A stretch of 64,000 bases of DNA from UBA7672 sp044224605 (GCA_044224605.1 JBGAKC010000017.1:30479-94478); one strand, 5' to 3'; shown: positions 50,029 through 59,844, counted from the first letter of the stretch. Made by a program: numbers and translations. The notes: generated by a model not told the origin, from the sequence alone.

Positions 50029-52833
50029 CTACTTCGCTCCATCCGGCAACGCGAAGGCGATCACGTAGCCGCCCTTGTCATCGTCCGGCTGTTCCGAGGA
50101 AGGCGCCCGCGGATAGCTCCAGCTCGGGTTCGGGACAGTGATGACAACGTACTGCTTGCCGTTCTTGCCCATGTAGCTCATCGGCGAGGCGTGGGCGCTA
50201 CCCGGCAGTTCGGCTTCCCACTTCACCTGACCCGTCCGCAGATCGAACGCGCGGAAGGTCGAGTCCATCGCCCCGCCGTGGAAGATCAGGCCGCCACGTG
50301 TCGTGATGGAGCCTGCCTGCAGCGGCGTGCCCACGATGAACGGCAGACCCGACTTGATGCCGAATGGACCTGACAGCTTCATCGACCCGATATTGTGCTT
50401 CCAGAGCAGCTTGTTCTGGTTGAGGTCGATGACGCCGATCTGGCTGAACGGCGGCTCGAAGCACGGCATGTCCGTAGGTTCGTTGAAGAACGGCAGCGGC
50501 ATCCGCCATGTCGACATGAACGGCGCCGTATCGCCGCGGTACAGCACCTTGTTCTGGTCGAACCGCTTGGCGTGCTCGATGGCCTCCGGGCTGCGCTGAC
50601 CACCACCGCCACGGCCGCCGCCGGGCGGACCAGCAGGCGCCGCCGCCTGTTCGCCGCCCGCCTTGGCGCGCTGCTCGTCACGCTGCTTGCGGCGCTCGGC
50701 GTTCGCCTTCTGCTCCGCATCGCGCGACTCGAGGCTGCGCAGCACGATCCGGTTGCCCATCATCATCGGCGCGCCAACCAGCAGGCCGTTGTCGGCGTCG
50801 ACCGACACCGAACCCCAGTTGAAACCGCCGGCGTTGCCCGGGTACTGGAACGTGCCCCCCCACGTGTCCTGCGCCTGGCCATAGCCGCCGCCGCCTTCCA
50901 TCGGAGGCGTGAAGTGGCCGTCATAACGCATCTTCTTGAACTCGATCCGGCAGGCGAGCTGGTCCAGCGGAGTGAGGCCCCACATGTCTTTCTCGAGACG
51001 GTCCTCGCGGAAGTTCGGCAGGGGCGAGAAGGGCTGCGTCGCCGCCACGAACTCACCCTTGGCCGGATTCTGCGGCACCGGCTTTTCCGGCGTGTCGTAG
51101 ATCGGCACGCCCGTGCGCCGGTCGAGCAGGAAGATCTCGCCACGCTTGGTCGGCTGCGCCAGCGCAGGGATCGCCTCGCCCTCGCCATTCTTGCGGACGT
51201 TCACGAGCACCGGCTGGGAGGGAACGTCCCAGTCCCAGATATCGCGGTGAACGGTCTGGTAGACCCACACCCGCTCGCCCGTCGCCGCATTGATGGCGAC
51301 GACCGACGATGCGTTCTCTTCCGCTTCCTTCGAGCGCAGCGTACCGTCGAAATAGTCCGGCGAGGAGTTGCCCGTCGGCGCGAACACATAGTTGAGCACC
51401 GGATCGTAGGCCGTGTTCGACCACACGTTCGGCGTGCCGCGCGTGTATTCGCCACCCTCGTCCGGCAGGCCGTGATAGCCCGGATTGCCCATGTCCCACG
51501 CCCAGGCGAACTGGCCCGTGATGGCGTCATAGGCGCGAAGCACGCCTGACGGGTTGCCGATCTGCTGGTTGTCCGTCACCCAGCCGCCCACGACGACCTT
51601 GTCGCCCGCCACCAGGGGCGTCGACGTCACCATGAAGTTGCCGAGCGGCGAATAGCCGAGGCCCGAGACCAGGTTGATCTGCCCGTCGAAGCCGAAGGAC
51701 GTACAGGGCTTGCCCGTCATCGCGTCCACAGCCAGCAGGCGCGCGTCCGTCGTCCCCGCGAGGATGCGCTTGGCGCACTCGCCCACATAGGTCGGCGGCG
51801 CCTCATGATAGCCGAGGCCACGGCAGGTCCGCGCGAAGGTGGAGCCATTCTCCAGCCCACCCGGCACGTTCGTCTTGGTGTTGTATTCCCAGATCGTCGC
51901 GCCGGTATCTGCATCCAGCGCCATCAGCTTCGAGCCGGCGGTGCAGATATAGAGCATGCCGTTCGCCATCTGTGGCGTCTGCTTGAAGTCATAGGCGACG
52001 CCCGTGCGGGCGACCCACGCCTGCTTGAGCTGCGCAACGTTGTCGACATTGATCTGAGTGAGCTGGGCAAAGCGCTGGCCTTCCGGTACGCCGCCATAAT
52101 TGCGCCAGTCAGTGACCGGCGTTCCCGCCGCCGCCTCGTTCTTGGTTCCCTCGACAACCGAGTAACCCTGCAACGCGCCCACGACGAGCAACAGCGCGCC
52201 AGCGACAGTCGCAAAGCCGACCCAGCGGCCATTCGTGGCCTTGGGCGCTTCCTTTGTCTTGCCCATCGCCGCGCTGTACCAGGGCGTGAGGAACCACAGG
52301 CCAACCACAAGCCACGCCGCCAGGCGCGGCAGCAGCGCCACGAAGTCGAGCCCGGCCTCGATGATCGACATCAGCACCCAGAAGACAAGGATGCCGGCAT
52401 AGATCAGTCCCGCCAGCGGATTGCGCATCACCAGGAAATAGACCGTCGCCAGCAGTGCGATGCCCGAGAGCAAGTAGGCGAACGATCCGCCCAGCATCAG
52501 CAGCTGACCGCCATACCATGTCAGGTAGAGGCCCACGACGCCAAGAAAGGCCGCAAAGCCGAGATTGAGGTTGCCGACCAGCGCGCCCTCTTTCTTTCCG
52601 AGCGCATCGCGCACCGTTAAGAAGGTCACCGCCCCGAAGGCGATCGCCGTCAGGAAGTAGAACACGGCCGACGTGACCATGCCGGAGTTCACCAGCAGCG
52701 GCAGCGGATCAGGATTGAACGGTGATGGGTCCGGCAGCGGCGGATTGAGTTCGTTGACCCCGCCCCAGATCGCGATAACCGCAACAACAAGATATAGGGC
52801 CGCAAACGCCCACTGGGCGACACGCGATGCCAT
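50029..52833 (-). CDS. membrane-bound PQQ-dependent dehydrogenase (glucose/quinate family)
   Basis: The 934-residue quinoprotein oxidises sugars or cyclic alcohols in the periplasm and passes electrons to ubiquinone. An N-terminal block of about five to six membrane helices (first ALYLVVAVIAIWGG, later YLLSGIALLATVYFLVM) is followed by an eight-bladed PQQ propeller: DWRNYGGVPEGQRFAQLTQI, VVAINAATGERVWVYQTVHR and DIWDWDVPSQPVL. Residues about 698 to 752 are an unusual charged then Gly/Pro/Arg/Gln-rich insertion. The usual length is about 800. No pqq synthesis genes are in the window. The substrate is unknown. Confidence 0.93.
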   Translation of the reverse strand: MASRVAQWAFAALYLVVAVIAIWGGVNELNPPLPDPSPFNPDPLPLLVNSGMVTSAVFYFLTAIAFGAVTFLTVRDALGKKEGALVGNLNLGFAAFLGVVGLYLTWYGGQLLMLGGSFAYLLSGIALLATVYFLVMRNPLAGLIYAGILVFWVLMSIIEAGLDFVALLPRLAAWLVVGLWFLTPWYSAAMGKTKEAPKATNGRWVGFATVAGALLLVVGALQGYSVVEGTKNEAAAGTPVTDWRNYGGVPEGQRFAQLTQINVDNVAQLKQAWVARTGVAYDFKQTPQMANGMLYICTAGSKLMALDADTGATIWEYNTKTNVPGGLENGSTFARTCRGLGYHEAPPTYVGECAKRILAGTTDARLLAVDAMTGKPCTSFGFDGQINLVSGLGYSPLGNFMVTSTPLVAGDKVVVGGWVTDNQQIGNPSGVLRAYDAITGQFAWAWDMGNPGYHGLPDEGGEYTRGTPNVWSNTAYDPVLNYVFAPTGNSSPDYFDGTLRSKEAEENASSVVAINAATGERVWVYQTVHRDIWDWDVPSQPVLVNVRKNGEGEAIPALAQPTKRGEIFLLDRRTGVPIYDTPEKPVPQNPAKGEFVAATQPFSPLPNFREDRLEKDMWGLTPLDQLACRIEFKKMRYDGHFTPPMEGGGGYGQAQDTWGGTFQYPGNAGGFNWGSVSVDADNGLLVGAPMMMGNRIVLRSLESRDAEQKANAERRKQRDEQRAKAGGEQAAAPAGPPGGGRGGGGQRSPEAIEHAKRFDQNKVLYRGDTAPFMSTWRMPLPFFNEPTDMPCFEPPFSQIGVIDLNQNKLLWKHNIGSMKLSGPFGIKSGLPFIVGTPLQAGSITTRGGLIFHGGAMDSTFRAFDLRTGQVKWEAELPGSAHASPMSYMGKNGKQYVVITVPNPSWSYPRAPSSEQPDDDKGGYVIAFALPDGAK

Positions 52834-52920
52834 GCTCTCCTCCCTCGTAGCCGAGTGCTTGCGCCCAAACCCCGCGCAGCCCCGACCTTTGCGTCAACTT
52901 ACCTCCTGAAATTGCCCGAT

Positions 52921-52941
52921 GAAAAGACGCCCAAACGGGCG
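52921..52941 (-). terminator. rho-independent terminator of the prkA-yeaH-spoVR operon
   Basis: On the minus strand a cgccc-gttt-gggcg hairpin is followed directly by TCTTTTC. It lies 68 bp after the spoVR stop, so it can end the stress operon. Confidence 0.6.
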
Positions 52942-53008
52942 ATAAACGCCTCTTCCCGTCGCGTAACAGGTCACATCGCCGTGCGCGTCGTGGGGAATCA
53001 CCTCCGGG

Positions 53009-54607
53009 CTAGGCAAACGGCCTCATCGGCTCGGCCTTGTGCTCGGCGTAAACTGTATTGTCGTCGCTCTCGACCAGCCGGACCTCATAGCCCCACAGAT
53101 CCGCCAGATGCTGGAGAACGCGATCGGCGTCCTTCTCCTCCAGCGTCACACCATTGATCACGTGATGGCGCAACTCCAGCCGTCGGTCGCCGGTCAGATC
53201 GACATCAACCACCTGTATGTCCGGATCTCTGCCCGCCACGTCATACTGCCGCGCCAGCGCCCGGCGCACTTCGCGATAGCCGCGCTCGTCGTGAATGGCG
53301 GCGACTTCCATCTCTTCCTCGTCATGGTCATCGACCAGCTGGAAGAGCCCCATCTTCCGGATGATGTTCGGCGACAGGTATTGCGAGATGACGCTCTCGT
53401 CCCGGAAGTTCGCCCAGATTTCTCGAAGTGTTCCGTAGGCGTCGCCATTTCCCGCGATGTCGGGAAACCATGCGCGGTCTTCATCCGAGGGCGTCAGCGC
53501 GATCCGCTCGATGTCCTGCATCATCGCAAAGCCAAGCGCGTAGGGGTTGATCCCTGAATAGCGGCGGTCGTCGAAATCAGGCTGCATCACCACACTGGTG
53601 TGCGAATGAAGGAACTCGAGATAGGAGCCGTCGTTGATCTGGCCCTTCTCGTGTAGGCGCGTCATGATGCGATGGTGCGTGTAGCAGGCGCAGCCCTCGT
53701 TCATCATCTTGGTCTGGCGCTGCGGATAGAAGTACTGCGCGATCAACCTGATGATCCGCAGTATCTCCCGCTGCCAGCCCTGAAGCCGCGGCGCCGTCTT
53801 CTCGAGGAAGTAGAGAATGTTCTCTTCTGGCAGCTTCAGGATGGCCTTCCGCCGGTCCTCCTCCAGCTTCTTCTTGCTCGCCGGCTTCTTGCCCTTGCCC
53901 TGCGGCACCGTCCGCCAGAGATCGTTGAACAGCGCCTCGCCATGCGCCCGCCGCTCCCGCTCGCGCAGCTCTTCCGTGCGCAAGTCCATCGAGCGCTTGC
54001 CCGGATAGCGATGGATGCCGTGGCTCTGCAGCGCATGCGCCGCATCGATCAGCCGCTCGACATTCTCGAGCCCATAGCGCTCTTCGCATTTGGCGATGAA
54101 GCTCTTGGCAAAAGACAGGTAGTCCGCGATCCCGCTCGCATCGGTCCACTGCTTGAAGACATAGTTGTTCTTGAAGAAGTGGTTGTGCCCCATCGCCGCG
54201 TGCGCCAGCACCAGAGTCTGCATCGTGGCGGAGTTCTCCTCCATGATGTAGCAGATGCATGGGTCGCTATTGATGACAATCTCGTACGCCAGCCCCTGCC
54301 AGCCCTTGCGATACAGCGTCTCGTTGCGCGCGAAGTCCTTGCCGAAGCTCCAGTGCTTGTAGAACAGCGGCATGCCGACGCTGGAATAGGCGTCCAGCAT
54401 CTGCTCCGACGTGATCACCTCGATCTGCGTGCGATAGGGGTCCAGCCCCATCTCGCCTTCGCCGACCTGACGCACCGCATCGAAGATCTTGCCCAGCGTC
54501 TCGAAGTTCCAGTCGGGCCCGTTGAACAGCAGGTTGGATGCGGCAGGCGCCGGCGCCGCCACGATGTGGGATTTACGTTTCTTCGCAACGGCCGCTTCGT
54601 CGGTCAT
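53009..54607 (-). CDS. SpoVR family protein (YcgB-like)
   Basis: The start at 54607 gives 532 residues; the frame upstream overlaps the YeaH gene. Family blocks: NFETLGKIFDAVRQVGEGEM, YEIVINSDPCICYIMEENS, LAHAAMGHNHFFKNNYVFKQ, MMNEGCACYTHHRIMTRLHE and NPYALGFAMMQDIERI. In E. coli yeaG-yeaH-ycgB respond to starvation and nitrogen stress; biochemical function is unknown. It is the last gene of the prkA-yeaH-spoVR unit, 1 bp after the yeaH stop. The His-rich motifs hint at metal binding (inference). Confidence 0.93.
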   Translation of the reverse strand: MTDEAAVAKKRKSHIVAAPAPAASNLLFNGPDWNFETLGKIFDAVRQVGEGEMGLDPYRTQIEVITSEQMLDAYSSVGMPLFYKHWSFGKDFARNETLYRKGWQGLAYEIVINSDPCICYIMEENSATMQTLVLAHAAMGHNHFFKNNYVFKQWTDASGIADYLSFAKSFIAKCEERYGLENVERLIDAAHALQSHGIHRYPGKRSMDLRTEELRERERRAHGEALFNDLWRTVPQGKGKKPASKKKLEEDRRKAILKLPEENILYFLEKTAPRLQGWQREILRIIRLIAQYFYPQRQTKMMNEGCACYTHHRIMTRLHEKGQINDGSYLEFLHSHTSVVMQPDFDDRRYSGINPYALGFAMMQDIERIALTPSDEDRAWFPDIAGNGDAYGTLREIWANFRDESVISQYLSPNIIRKMGLFQLVDDHDEEEMEVAAIHDERGYREVRRALARQYDVAGRDPDIQVVDVDLTGDRRLELRHHVINGVTLEEKDADRVLQHLADLWGYEVRLVESDDNTVYAEHKAEPMRPFA

Positions 54608-54608
54608 G

Positions 54609-55892
54609 TCATGCCTCCGTCGCCGCCCCGTCCTTCGCGAACAGTTCACGGAACACCGGAAAGATGTCACGACGGTGGCTGACTTTGCGCATTGCCAGCG
54701 TGGGCTCGCCGCCCGCGACCTGCTCATACGCCTTCCACAGAGAGGAAGCCTCCCCGCCGCCATCATCCTTGGCGTGCCCGACCTCGAGATAGGCATAGTA
54801 CTGGCACATCGGCAGGATCACGGTCTTCAGCAGGTTGATCGTGCTGGCGTTGTCCATCGGCAGGTTGTCGCCGTCGGAAGCCTGTGCGCCATAGATGTTC
54901 CACTGGTTCGCTGGATAGCGGTCGTGGACGATTTTCGCCATCTCTTCCAGCGCCGTTGAGACAACCGTTCCGCCGCTTTCGCGCGAATGGAAGAATGTCT
55001 CCTCGTCCACTTCCTTGGCTTCGTGCGTGTGCCGGATGAATACCACGTCTACGCGCTTGTAACGCCGCTTCAGGAACAGGTAGAGCAACGAATAGAACCT
55101 CTTCGCGAGGTCTTTCATGTGCTCGTCCATCGAGCCCGACACATCCATCAGGCAGAACATCACCGCCCGCGCCACGGGCTTGGGAACCTGATCATAACGG
55201 CGATAGCGCACGTCGATCGGATCAATGAACGGCACCAGCGTCATGCGCCGCATCTTGCGCGCCAGTTCCTCACGTAGCGCCGCCACTTTCTCGTCGTGGC
55301 CGCCTTCATCGTCCAGCCGCGCGATCTCGGCTTCCAGGGCGGCAATCTCCTCCGGCCGCGGCCGCTTCAGCGCGGTGCGGCGCGACAGCGAATTGCGCAT
55401 CGTCCGCGAAACCGACAACGTAGCCGGCGGCCCTGACGAGCGATAACCCGCCCTTACCGGCTGCGTCTCCTCGACGCCCAGCACCTGCCGCTTGGCCAGA
55501 TCCGGAAGCTCCAGATCCTCAAGGAACAGATCAAGGAACTCATCATTCGACAGCACGAAGCGGAAATCATCTTCCCCCTCGCCGCTGTCCGACGCGCCCG
55601 ATCCGCCACCTTCTTCGTCCGGCCGTGGGATCGTGTCGCCCTGGACGTACTTCTTGTTACCCGGAAGCACGTACTCGCGCTTTCCGCCCTGCGACCCGCG
55701 CCGCAGCGTCGGCTCACGCACGCCATCGGCAGGAACGACGATGTCCCCGCCCTGCTCGACATCCTTGATGGAACGCTTGGCCGAAGCCTCGCGCACAGCC
55801 CGCCGCACCAGCGCACGCGCCCGCCTGATGAATCGCTGGCGGTTCGCCAGCGACTTGCCTCCCGGGTCCCGACGGCGGTCGATGATGTTCAT
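54609..55892 (-). CDS. YeaH/YhbH family protein (DUF444, VWA-like)
   Basis: The 427-residue protein starts MNIIDRRRDPGGKSLANRQR, the DUF444 signature, and contains a charged Gly/Glu-rich middle part. A von Willebrand A-type domain (VMFCLMDVSGSMDEHMKDLA) carries a DxSxS metal-ion site, and the C-terminal block includes NQWNIYGAQASDGDN. It is between prkA and spoVR on one strand. Partnership with the PrkA kinase in stress response is inferred from conserved operon structure. Confidence 0.93.
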   Translation of the reverse strand: MNIIDRRRDPGGKSLANRQRFIRRARALVRRAVREASAKRSIKDVEQGGDIVVPADGVREPTLRRGSQGGKREYVLPGNKKYVQGDTIPRPDEEGGGSGASDSGEGEDDFRFVLSNDEFLDLFLEDLELPDLAKRQVLGVEETQPVRAGYRSSGPPATLSVSRTMRNSLSRRTALKRPRPEEIAALEAEIARLDDEGGHDEKVAALREELARKMRRMTLVPFIDPIDVRYRRYDQVPKPVARAVMFCLMDVSGSMDEHMKDLAKRFYSLLYLFLKRRYKRVDVVFIRHTHEAKEVDEETFFHSRESGGTVVSTALEEMAKIVHDRYPANQWNIYGAQASDGDNLPMDNASTINLLKTVILPMCQYYAYLEVGHAKDDGGGEASSLWKAYEQVAGGEPTLAMRKVSHRRDIFPVFRELFAKDGAATEA

Positions 55893-55905
55893 GAAGGAGC
55901 CTGTC

Positions 55906-57846
55906 CTAGCTGGCCTGCTTCACCCGCATGTACCATTCGACAAGCCGGCGAACCTGCCGCTCGGTGTAGCCACGCTCCACCATCCGCTGCACGAACTCGT
56001 CGTGCTTCTTCTCGCTCTCCGAGTCCTTCTTCGATCCGAACGAGATCACCGGCAGCAGATCCTCGACCTGCGAGAACATGCGGCGCTCGATCACCTCGCG
56101 GATCTTCTCATAGCTTGTCCACGACGGATTGCGGCCCTTGTTGTTGGCGCGCGCCCGCAGCGTGAACTTCACCACCTCGTTCCGGAAGTCCTTCGGGTTC
56201 GCTATCCCGGCCGGCTTCTCGATCTTCGACAGCTCCTGGTTCAGCAGCTCGCGATCAAGCAGTTGCCCGGTGTCCGGATCCTTGAAATCCTGATCCTCGA
56301 TCCACGCGTCGGCGTAGTCGACATAGCGGTCGAACAGGTTCTGGCCGTAGTCGTGATAGCTCTCAAGATATGCCTTCTGGATCTCGTGACCGATGAACTC
56401 CGCATAGCGCGGCGCCAGCTCGGCCTTGATGAACTCCAGGTAAGCATTCTCCGTATCCTCGGGGAACTGCTCACGCTTGATCGCCTGTTCAAGCACATAC
56501 ATCAAATGAACCGGATCGGCTGCGACCTCCTCGGTGTCGTGGTTGAACGTCGCCGACAGGGCCTTGAAGGCAAAGCGCGTCGAAATCCCCTCCATGCCCT
56601 CGTCCACGCCCGCTGCGTCCTTGTATTCCTGCAGCGTTCGCGCCTTGGGATCGACTTCCTTAAGGCTTTCCCCATCATAGACGCGCATTTTGGCGAACAG
56701 GTTGGAGTTTTCGTGCGGTTTCAGGCGCGAAAGCACCGAGAACCGCGCCAGCATCTCCAGCGTGCCCGGCGCCAGCGGGGCCGACGCCAGCTCCGACCCG
56801 CGCACCAGCTTCTCGTAGATCTTGGTCTCTTCCGTCACGCGCAATGCGTACGGAACCTTGATCACGTAGATCCGGTCGATGAAGGCCTCGTTGGTCTTGT
56901 TGTTCTTGAACGAGCGCCACTCGCTCTCGTTCGAGTGCGCCATCACGATGCCGGTGAACGGTATCGCCCCGATGTTCTCCGAACCGACATAATTGCCCTC
57001 CTGCGTCGCCGTCAGCAGCGGATGCAACATCTTGATCGGCGCCTTGAACATCTCAACAAATTCCAGAACACCCTGGTTCGCTCGGTTGAGACCGCCCGAA
57101 TACGAGTACGCATCCGGATCGTTCTGCGAATGCAGTTCAAGCTTGCGGATATCCACCTTGCCGACCAGTGACGACACATCCTGGTTGTTCTCGTCGCCCG
57201 GCTCGACCTTCGCGACGGCGATCTGGCGCATCCGCGACGGCTTCACCTTCGCGACCTTGAACTTGGTAATGTCGCCGCCGAACTCGTCCAGCCGCTTCAG
57301 CGCCCACGGGCTCATGAGCCCGCTCAGTCGCCGCCGCGGGATGTTGTAGTCCTTGAGCAGCTGCTCGGCCTGCGTGTCGGGATCAAAGAGCGCCAGCGGG
57401 CTCTCGAACACGGGCGAGAGATCATTTCCAGCCTTCAACACGTAAATCGGCTGATCCTCGATAAGCGCCTTGATGCGCTCAGCCAGCGACGACTTACCCC
57501 CGCCCACCGGACCCAGCAGGTAGAGGATCTGCTTCCGCTCCTCCAATCCCTGCGCACCCTGCCGGAAGAAGGCGACGATCCGTTCGATCGTCTCTTCCAT
57601 CCCGTAGAACTCCGCGAACTTCGGATAAACGCGGATCGTGCGGTTGGAGTGGATGCGCCCAAGCCGCGAGTCCCGCGATGTGTCGATCATCTCCGGCTCG
57701 CCGATGGCGGCGAGCAGCCGCTCATGTGGCCCCGCATACATCAGCGGGTCCTTCCTGCAGCCTTCCAGATATTCCTGGATCGTCATCACCGTCTCACGAC
57801 GGGTTTCGAAGGCCTTAGTGTAGCTGTCGAACAAGTCGCGCGACAT
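55906..57846 (-). CDS. prkA: PrkA/YeaG serine protein kinase
   Basis: The start at 57846 gives 646 residues beginning SRDLFDSYTKAFETRRETVM, with gggag upstream. The AAA-type P-loop is in LLGPVGGGKSSLAERIKALI. Further family blocks are SPWALKRLDEFGGDITKFKV, GIVMAHSNESEWRSFKNNK and AFIDRIYVIKVPYALRV. PrkA is an atypical AAA-related serine kinase involved in stationary-phase and nitrogen-stress responses; some Bacillus work suggests protease activity. It is first in the operon, with the next stop 13 bp away. Confidence 0.94.
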   Translation of the reverse strand: MSRDLFDSYTKAFETRRETVMTIQEYLEGCRKDPLMYAGPHERLLAAIGEPEMIDTSRDSRLGRIHSNRTIRVYPKFAEFYGMEETIERIVAFFRQGAQGLEERKQILYLLGPVGGGKSSLAERIKALIEDQPIYVLKAGNDLSPVFESPLALFDPDTQAEQLLKDYNIPRRRLSGLMSPWALKRLDEFGGDITKFKVAKVKPSRMRQIAVAKVEPGDENNQDVSSLVGKVDIRKLELHSQNDPDAYSYSGGLNRANQGVLEFVEMFKAPIKMLHPLLTATQEGNYVGSENIGAIPFTGIVMAHSNESEWRSFKNNKTNEAFIDRIYVIKVPYALRVTEETKIYEKLVRGSELASAPLAPGTLEMLARFSVLSRLKPHENSNLFAKMRVYDGESLKEVDPKARTLQEYKDAAGVDEGMEGISTRFAFKALSATFNHDTEEVAADPVHLMYVLEQAIKREQFPEDTENAYLEFIKAELAPRYAEFIGHEIQKAYLESYHDYGQNLFDRYVDYADAWIEDQDFKDPDTGQLLDRELLNQELSKIEKPAGIANPKDFRNEVVKFTLRARANNKGRNPSWTSYEKIREVIERRMFSQVEDLLPVISFGSKKDSESEKKHDEFVQRMVERGYTERQVRRLVEWYMRVKQAS

Positions 57847-58570
57847 CGTAGCTCCCATTCCGAAAGCAGCACGATCTAAAGGCACGAACCTGGAAGCCTG
57901 TCGCATCGGCCTGCTGTTTAGCCGAGCGTGCGCATCTCAGGCTGCACCTGACGGTGAAAGCGTGTGCCACATAGCGGGTTGCGGCGGACGCTATCCCGTT
58001 GGTGCGTAGAGGAAGTCATTCCTCAAATGTCGGCGCCGGCAGGAAAAACTGTAAGGGTCTGGAAGAGGGAATCTGCAGCTCAGCCCGACCACGGCGCATG
58101 AATCAGAATAATAGAAGAATCCGGCTATTGAACCAGCCTTTGCAACATTTGATGGAGTAGTTTCAGCATCCATAAGTTGAAGTGATACATGCGACACACT
58201 GGCTGCGGCAGAGGCGTGCAGCCGCCTCACTTTCCCGCCTTTTGCTTGAGCAAACGCCGTGTCGCGGTCTCCCATCGGATAATCATGCCCCCAGCGGCCC
58301 CGGAATAGCGGTTCTGGATCGAACGCTTTGTCACCAAATGCGTCCTGTATGTCCGAGTGTACGTAGCTGACCTTACACACCGCCAGCGCGCTGGAGAGAA
58401 ATCTGGCGCTCTCCCTGATCGAGTGCTTGTCGAGACCGTAGAACCCCTTGCACCTCCTGACGCGGCAAGGCGGCAGAATATGTCGTTGGCCACTGCAACC
58501 GACTCATGCTGCTGGACAAGCCCCGGCGCCCGGATAGCCTCACCGCGTCGACAATCGGGGAACGACTCAC
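57847..58570. other. 724-bp region without a confident gene, mixed composition
   Basis: No convincing gene is seen. The part around 57990-58380 is visibly less GC-rich than its neighbours. It contains a minus-strand frame (57991-58380, GTG start) whose codons end often in A or T, unlike native genes here. Its N-terminal part (KVSYVHSDIQDAFGD, then LFRGRWGHDYPMGDRDTAF) looks protein-like but is not recognised. It could be a relict of acquired DNA or non-coding. The prkA promoter should lie near 57847-57950. Confidence 0.4.
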
Positions 58571-59299
58571 ATGAAGACGTTGCGCTTGGCTTTGCTGCCA
58601 ACGTTGGCTGTCGCCCTCTCCACACCCGCCTTCGCGCAAGGAGACTGGCTCACTCGCTGCAACCACCAGATCGCCGGCAACAACGACCCGGAGACCGGCA
58701 ACTACATCTTCCAGACCCATGGCAAGGTCGCCGCCGACGCCAAGGCCCGCGCCTATCTCGACTACACCGCTTCGGGTTCGGCCCACGGCGCCGTCTACCT
58801 CACCGATGCAAAGAACCTGATGAACCCCTATGGCGGCGCCTCGCTGAGCGTCAGCTACTTCGTCACCGGCGACGCCAATGCCGCGCCCAAGGTAGGACAG
58901 GTTAGCTTCCGCACAACTGCGAAGGACTTCAAACCAATTCCCGGCTCCCCCGTGTCGATGAAACTCGTGCTCGATGGCGTCGCTTTCGGACCCTACCAGC
59001 CGAAAGGCGCCTCCGATGGCATGTATTCTGTCTGGCTCGACACCGACGACACTGACGGCGACAGCAAGCCGCCACTCCTGAAGCCCGCCGACTTCGCCAA
59101 GCTCGCCAAGGCCGTCGATGTCGCCGCCACCGCAGAAGTCGTCCTCGTGCAGGACGGGACTGACATCGTTAAGATGCCCGTGCCTATCAAGGCACGCACG
59201 ACCTGGCGGGACGGCCTCACAGGCTGGGCGAAGGATACGGCCAAGGGCGTTTCCGCTGCCTCGACCTTCTGCCTCGGCACGGATCGCGTGGTAAATTAG
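58571..59299 (+). CDS. exported protein of unknown function
   Basis: The 242-residue protein starts with a clear Sec signal (KTLRLALLPTLAVALSTPAFA) followed by QGDWLTRCNHQIAGNNDPET. The mature part is hydrophilic, with SVWLDTDDTDGDSKPPLLKP and a C-terminal Cys (STFCLGTDRVVN) that could pair with the early Cys. No enzyme motif is recognised. It is convergent with the hemerythrin-like gene. Confidence 0.65.
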   Translation: MKTLRLALLPTLAVALSTPAFAQGDWLTRCNHQIAGNNDPETGNYIFQTHGKVAADAKARAYLDYTASGSAHGAVYLTDAKNLMNPYGGASLSVSYFVTGDANAAPKVGQVSFRTTAKDFKPIPGSPVSMKLVLDGVAFGPYQPKGASDGMYSVWLDTDDTDGDSKPPLLKPADFAKLAKAVDVAATAEVVLVQDGTDIVKMPVPIKARTTWRDGLTGWAKDTAKGVSAASTFCLGTDRVVN

Positions 59300-59305
59300 G
59301 TTTTT

Positions 59306-59767
59306 CTACGCCACCTCCCCGAGCAGCACCTTCCTCCGGGCCAGCATCCGTTCACCCAGCTCTGCGAGCGCCTTGCGTCCGATCAGCTCGCGCACCTTCG
59401 GGAACATCTCTTCTTCCTCCTCCCTGAGGTGGTGGAAGATGTAGTCCTTCAGCACCTTCGCCTCGCCTGAGTAGGCAATACTCGACGGATCGGCCCTGTG
59501 CAGATCAGGGATAACCTTCCGATCGCACGCCCGGTGCTCCTCGATCCCCTCGGCGACCCTCCGCGCATCCTCGATATTCTCCGACGCATCCAGCAGCGCC
59601 GGATAGAACAGCTCTTCCTCGATCGTCGTATGCGCCTTCAGCTCGATCTCGAGCCGCTTCAGCAGCTTCTTCCTTGTCGCCACTGCCGCCTCCGTCGTCT
59701 CGGCCAGCTCCTTAGACAGCTTCCTCAGCAGCTTGTGGTCCTCGCGCAGCAATGTGATCGCGTCCAA
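59306..59767 (-). CDS. hemerythrin/HHE-domain protein
   Basis: The 153-residue helical protein has the HHE pattern of di-iron ligands: LREDHKLLRKL, HTTIEEELFYPAL, GIEEHRACDRKV and YIFHHLREEEEEMFPKV. Cytoplasmic single-domain hemerythrins of this kind bind oxygen or respond to oxidative and nitrosative stress; the actual role is unknown. It stands alone and is convergent with the exported protein gene. Confidence 0.9.
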   Translation of the reverse strand: MDAITLLREDHKLLRKLSKELAETTEAAVATRKKLLKRLEIELKAHTTIEEELFYPALLDASENIEDARRVAEGIEEHRACDRKVIPDLHRADPSSIAYSGEAKVLKDYIFHHLREEEEEMFPKVRELIGRKALAELGERMLARRKVLLGEVA

Positions 59768-59844
59768 GAGAAACTCCCGTGGTTGACGGCAAATGCATCC
59801 CGCCTTGCAACGTCCCGCCTTGGCGCTGGTTCCTGAGACGGAAG

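Noticed and set aside
58227..58625. 132-residue minus-strand frame upstream of the exported protein
   Set aside because: Overlaps the start of the exported protein gene, lacks a ribosome site and has Arg/Ser-rich shadow composition.
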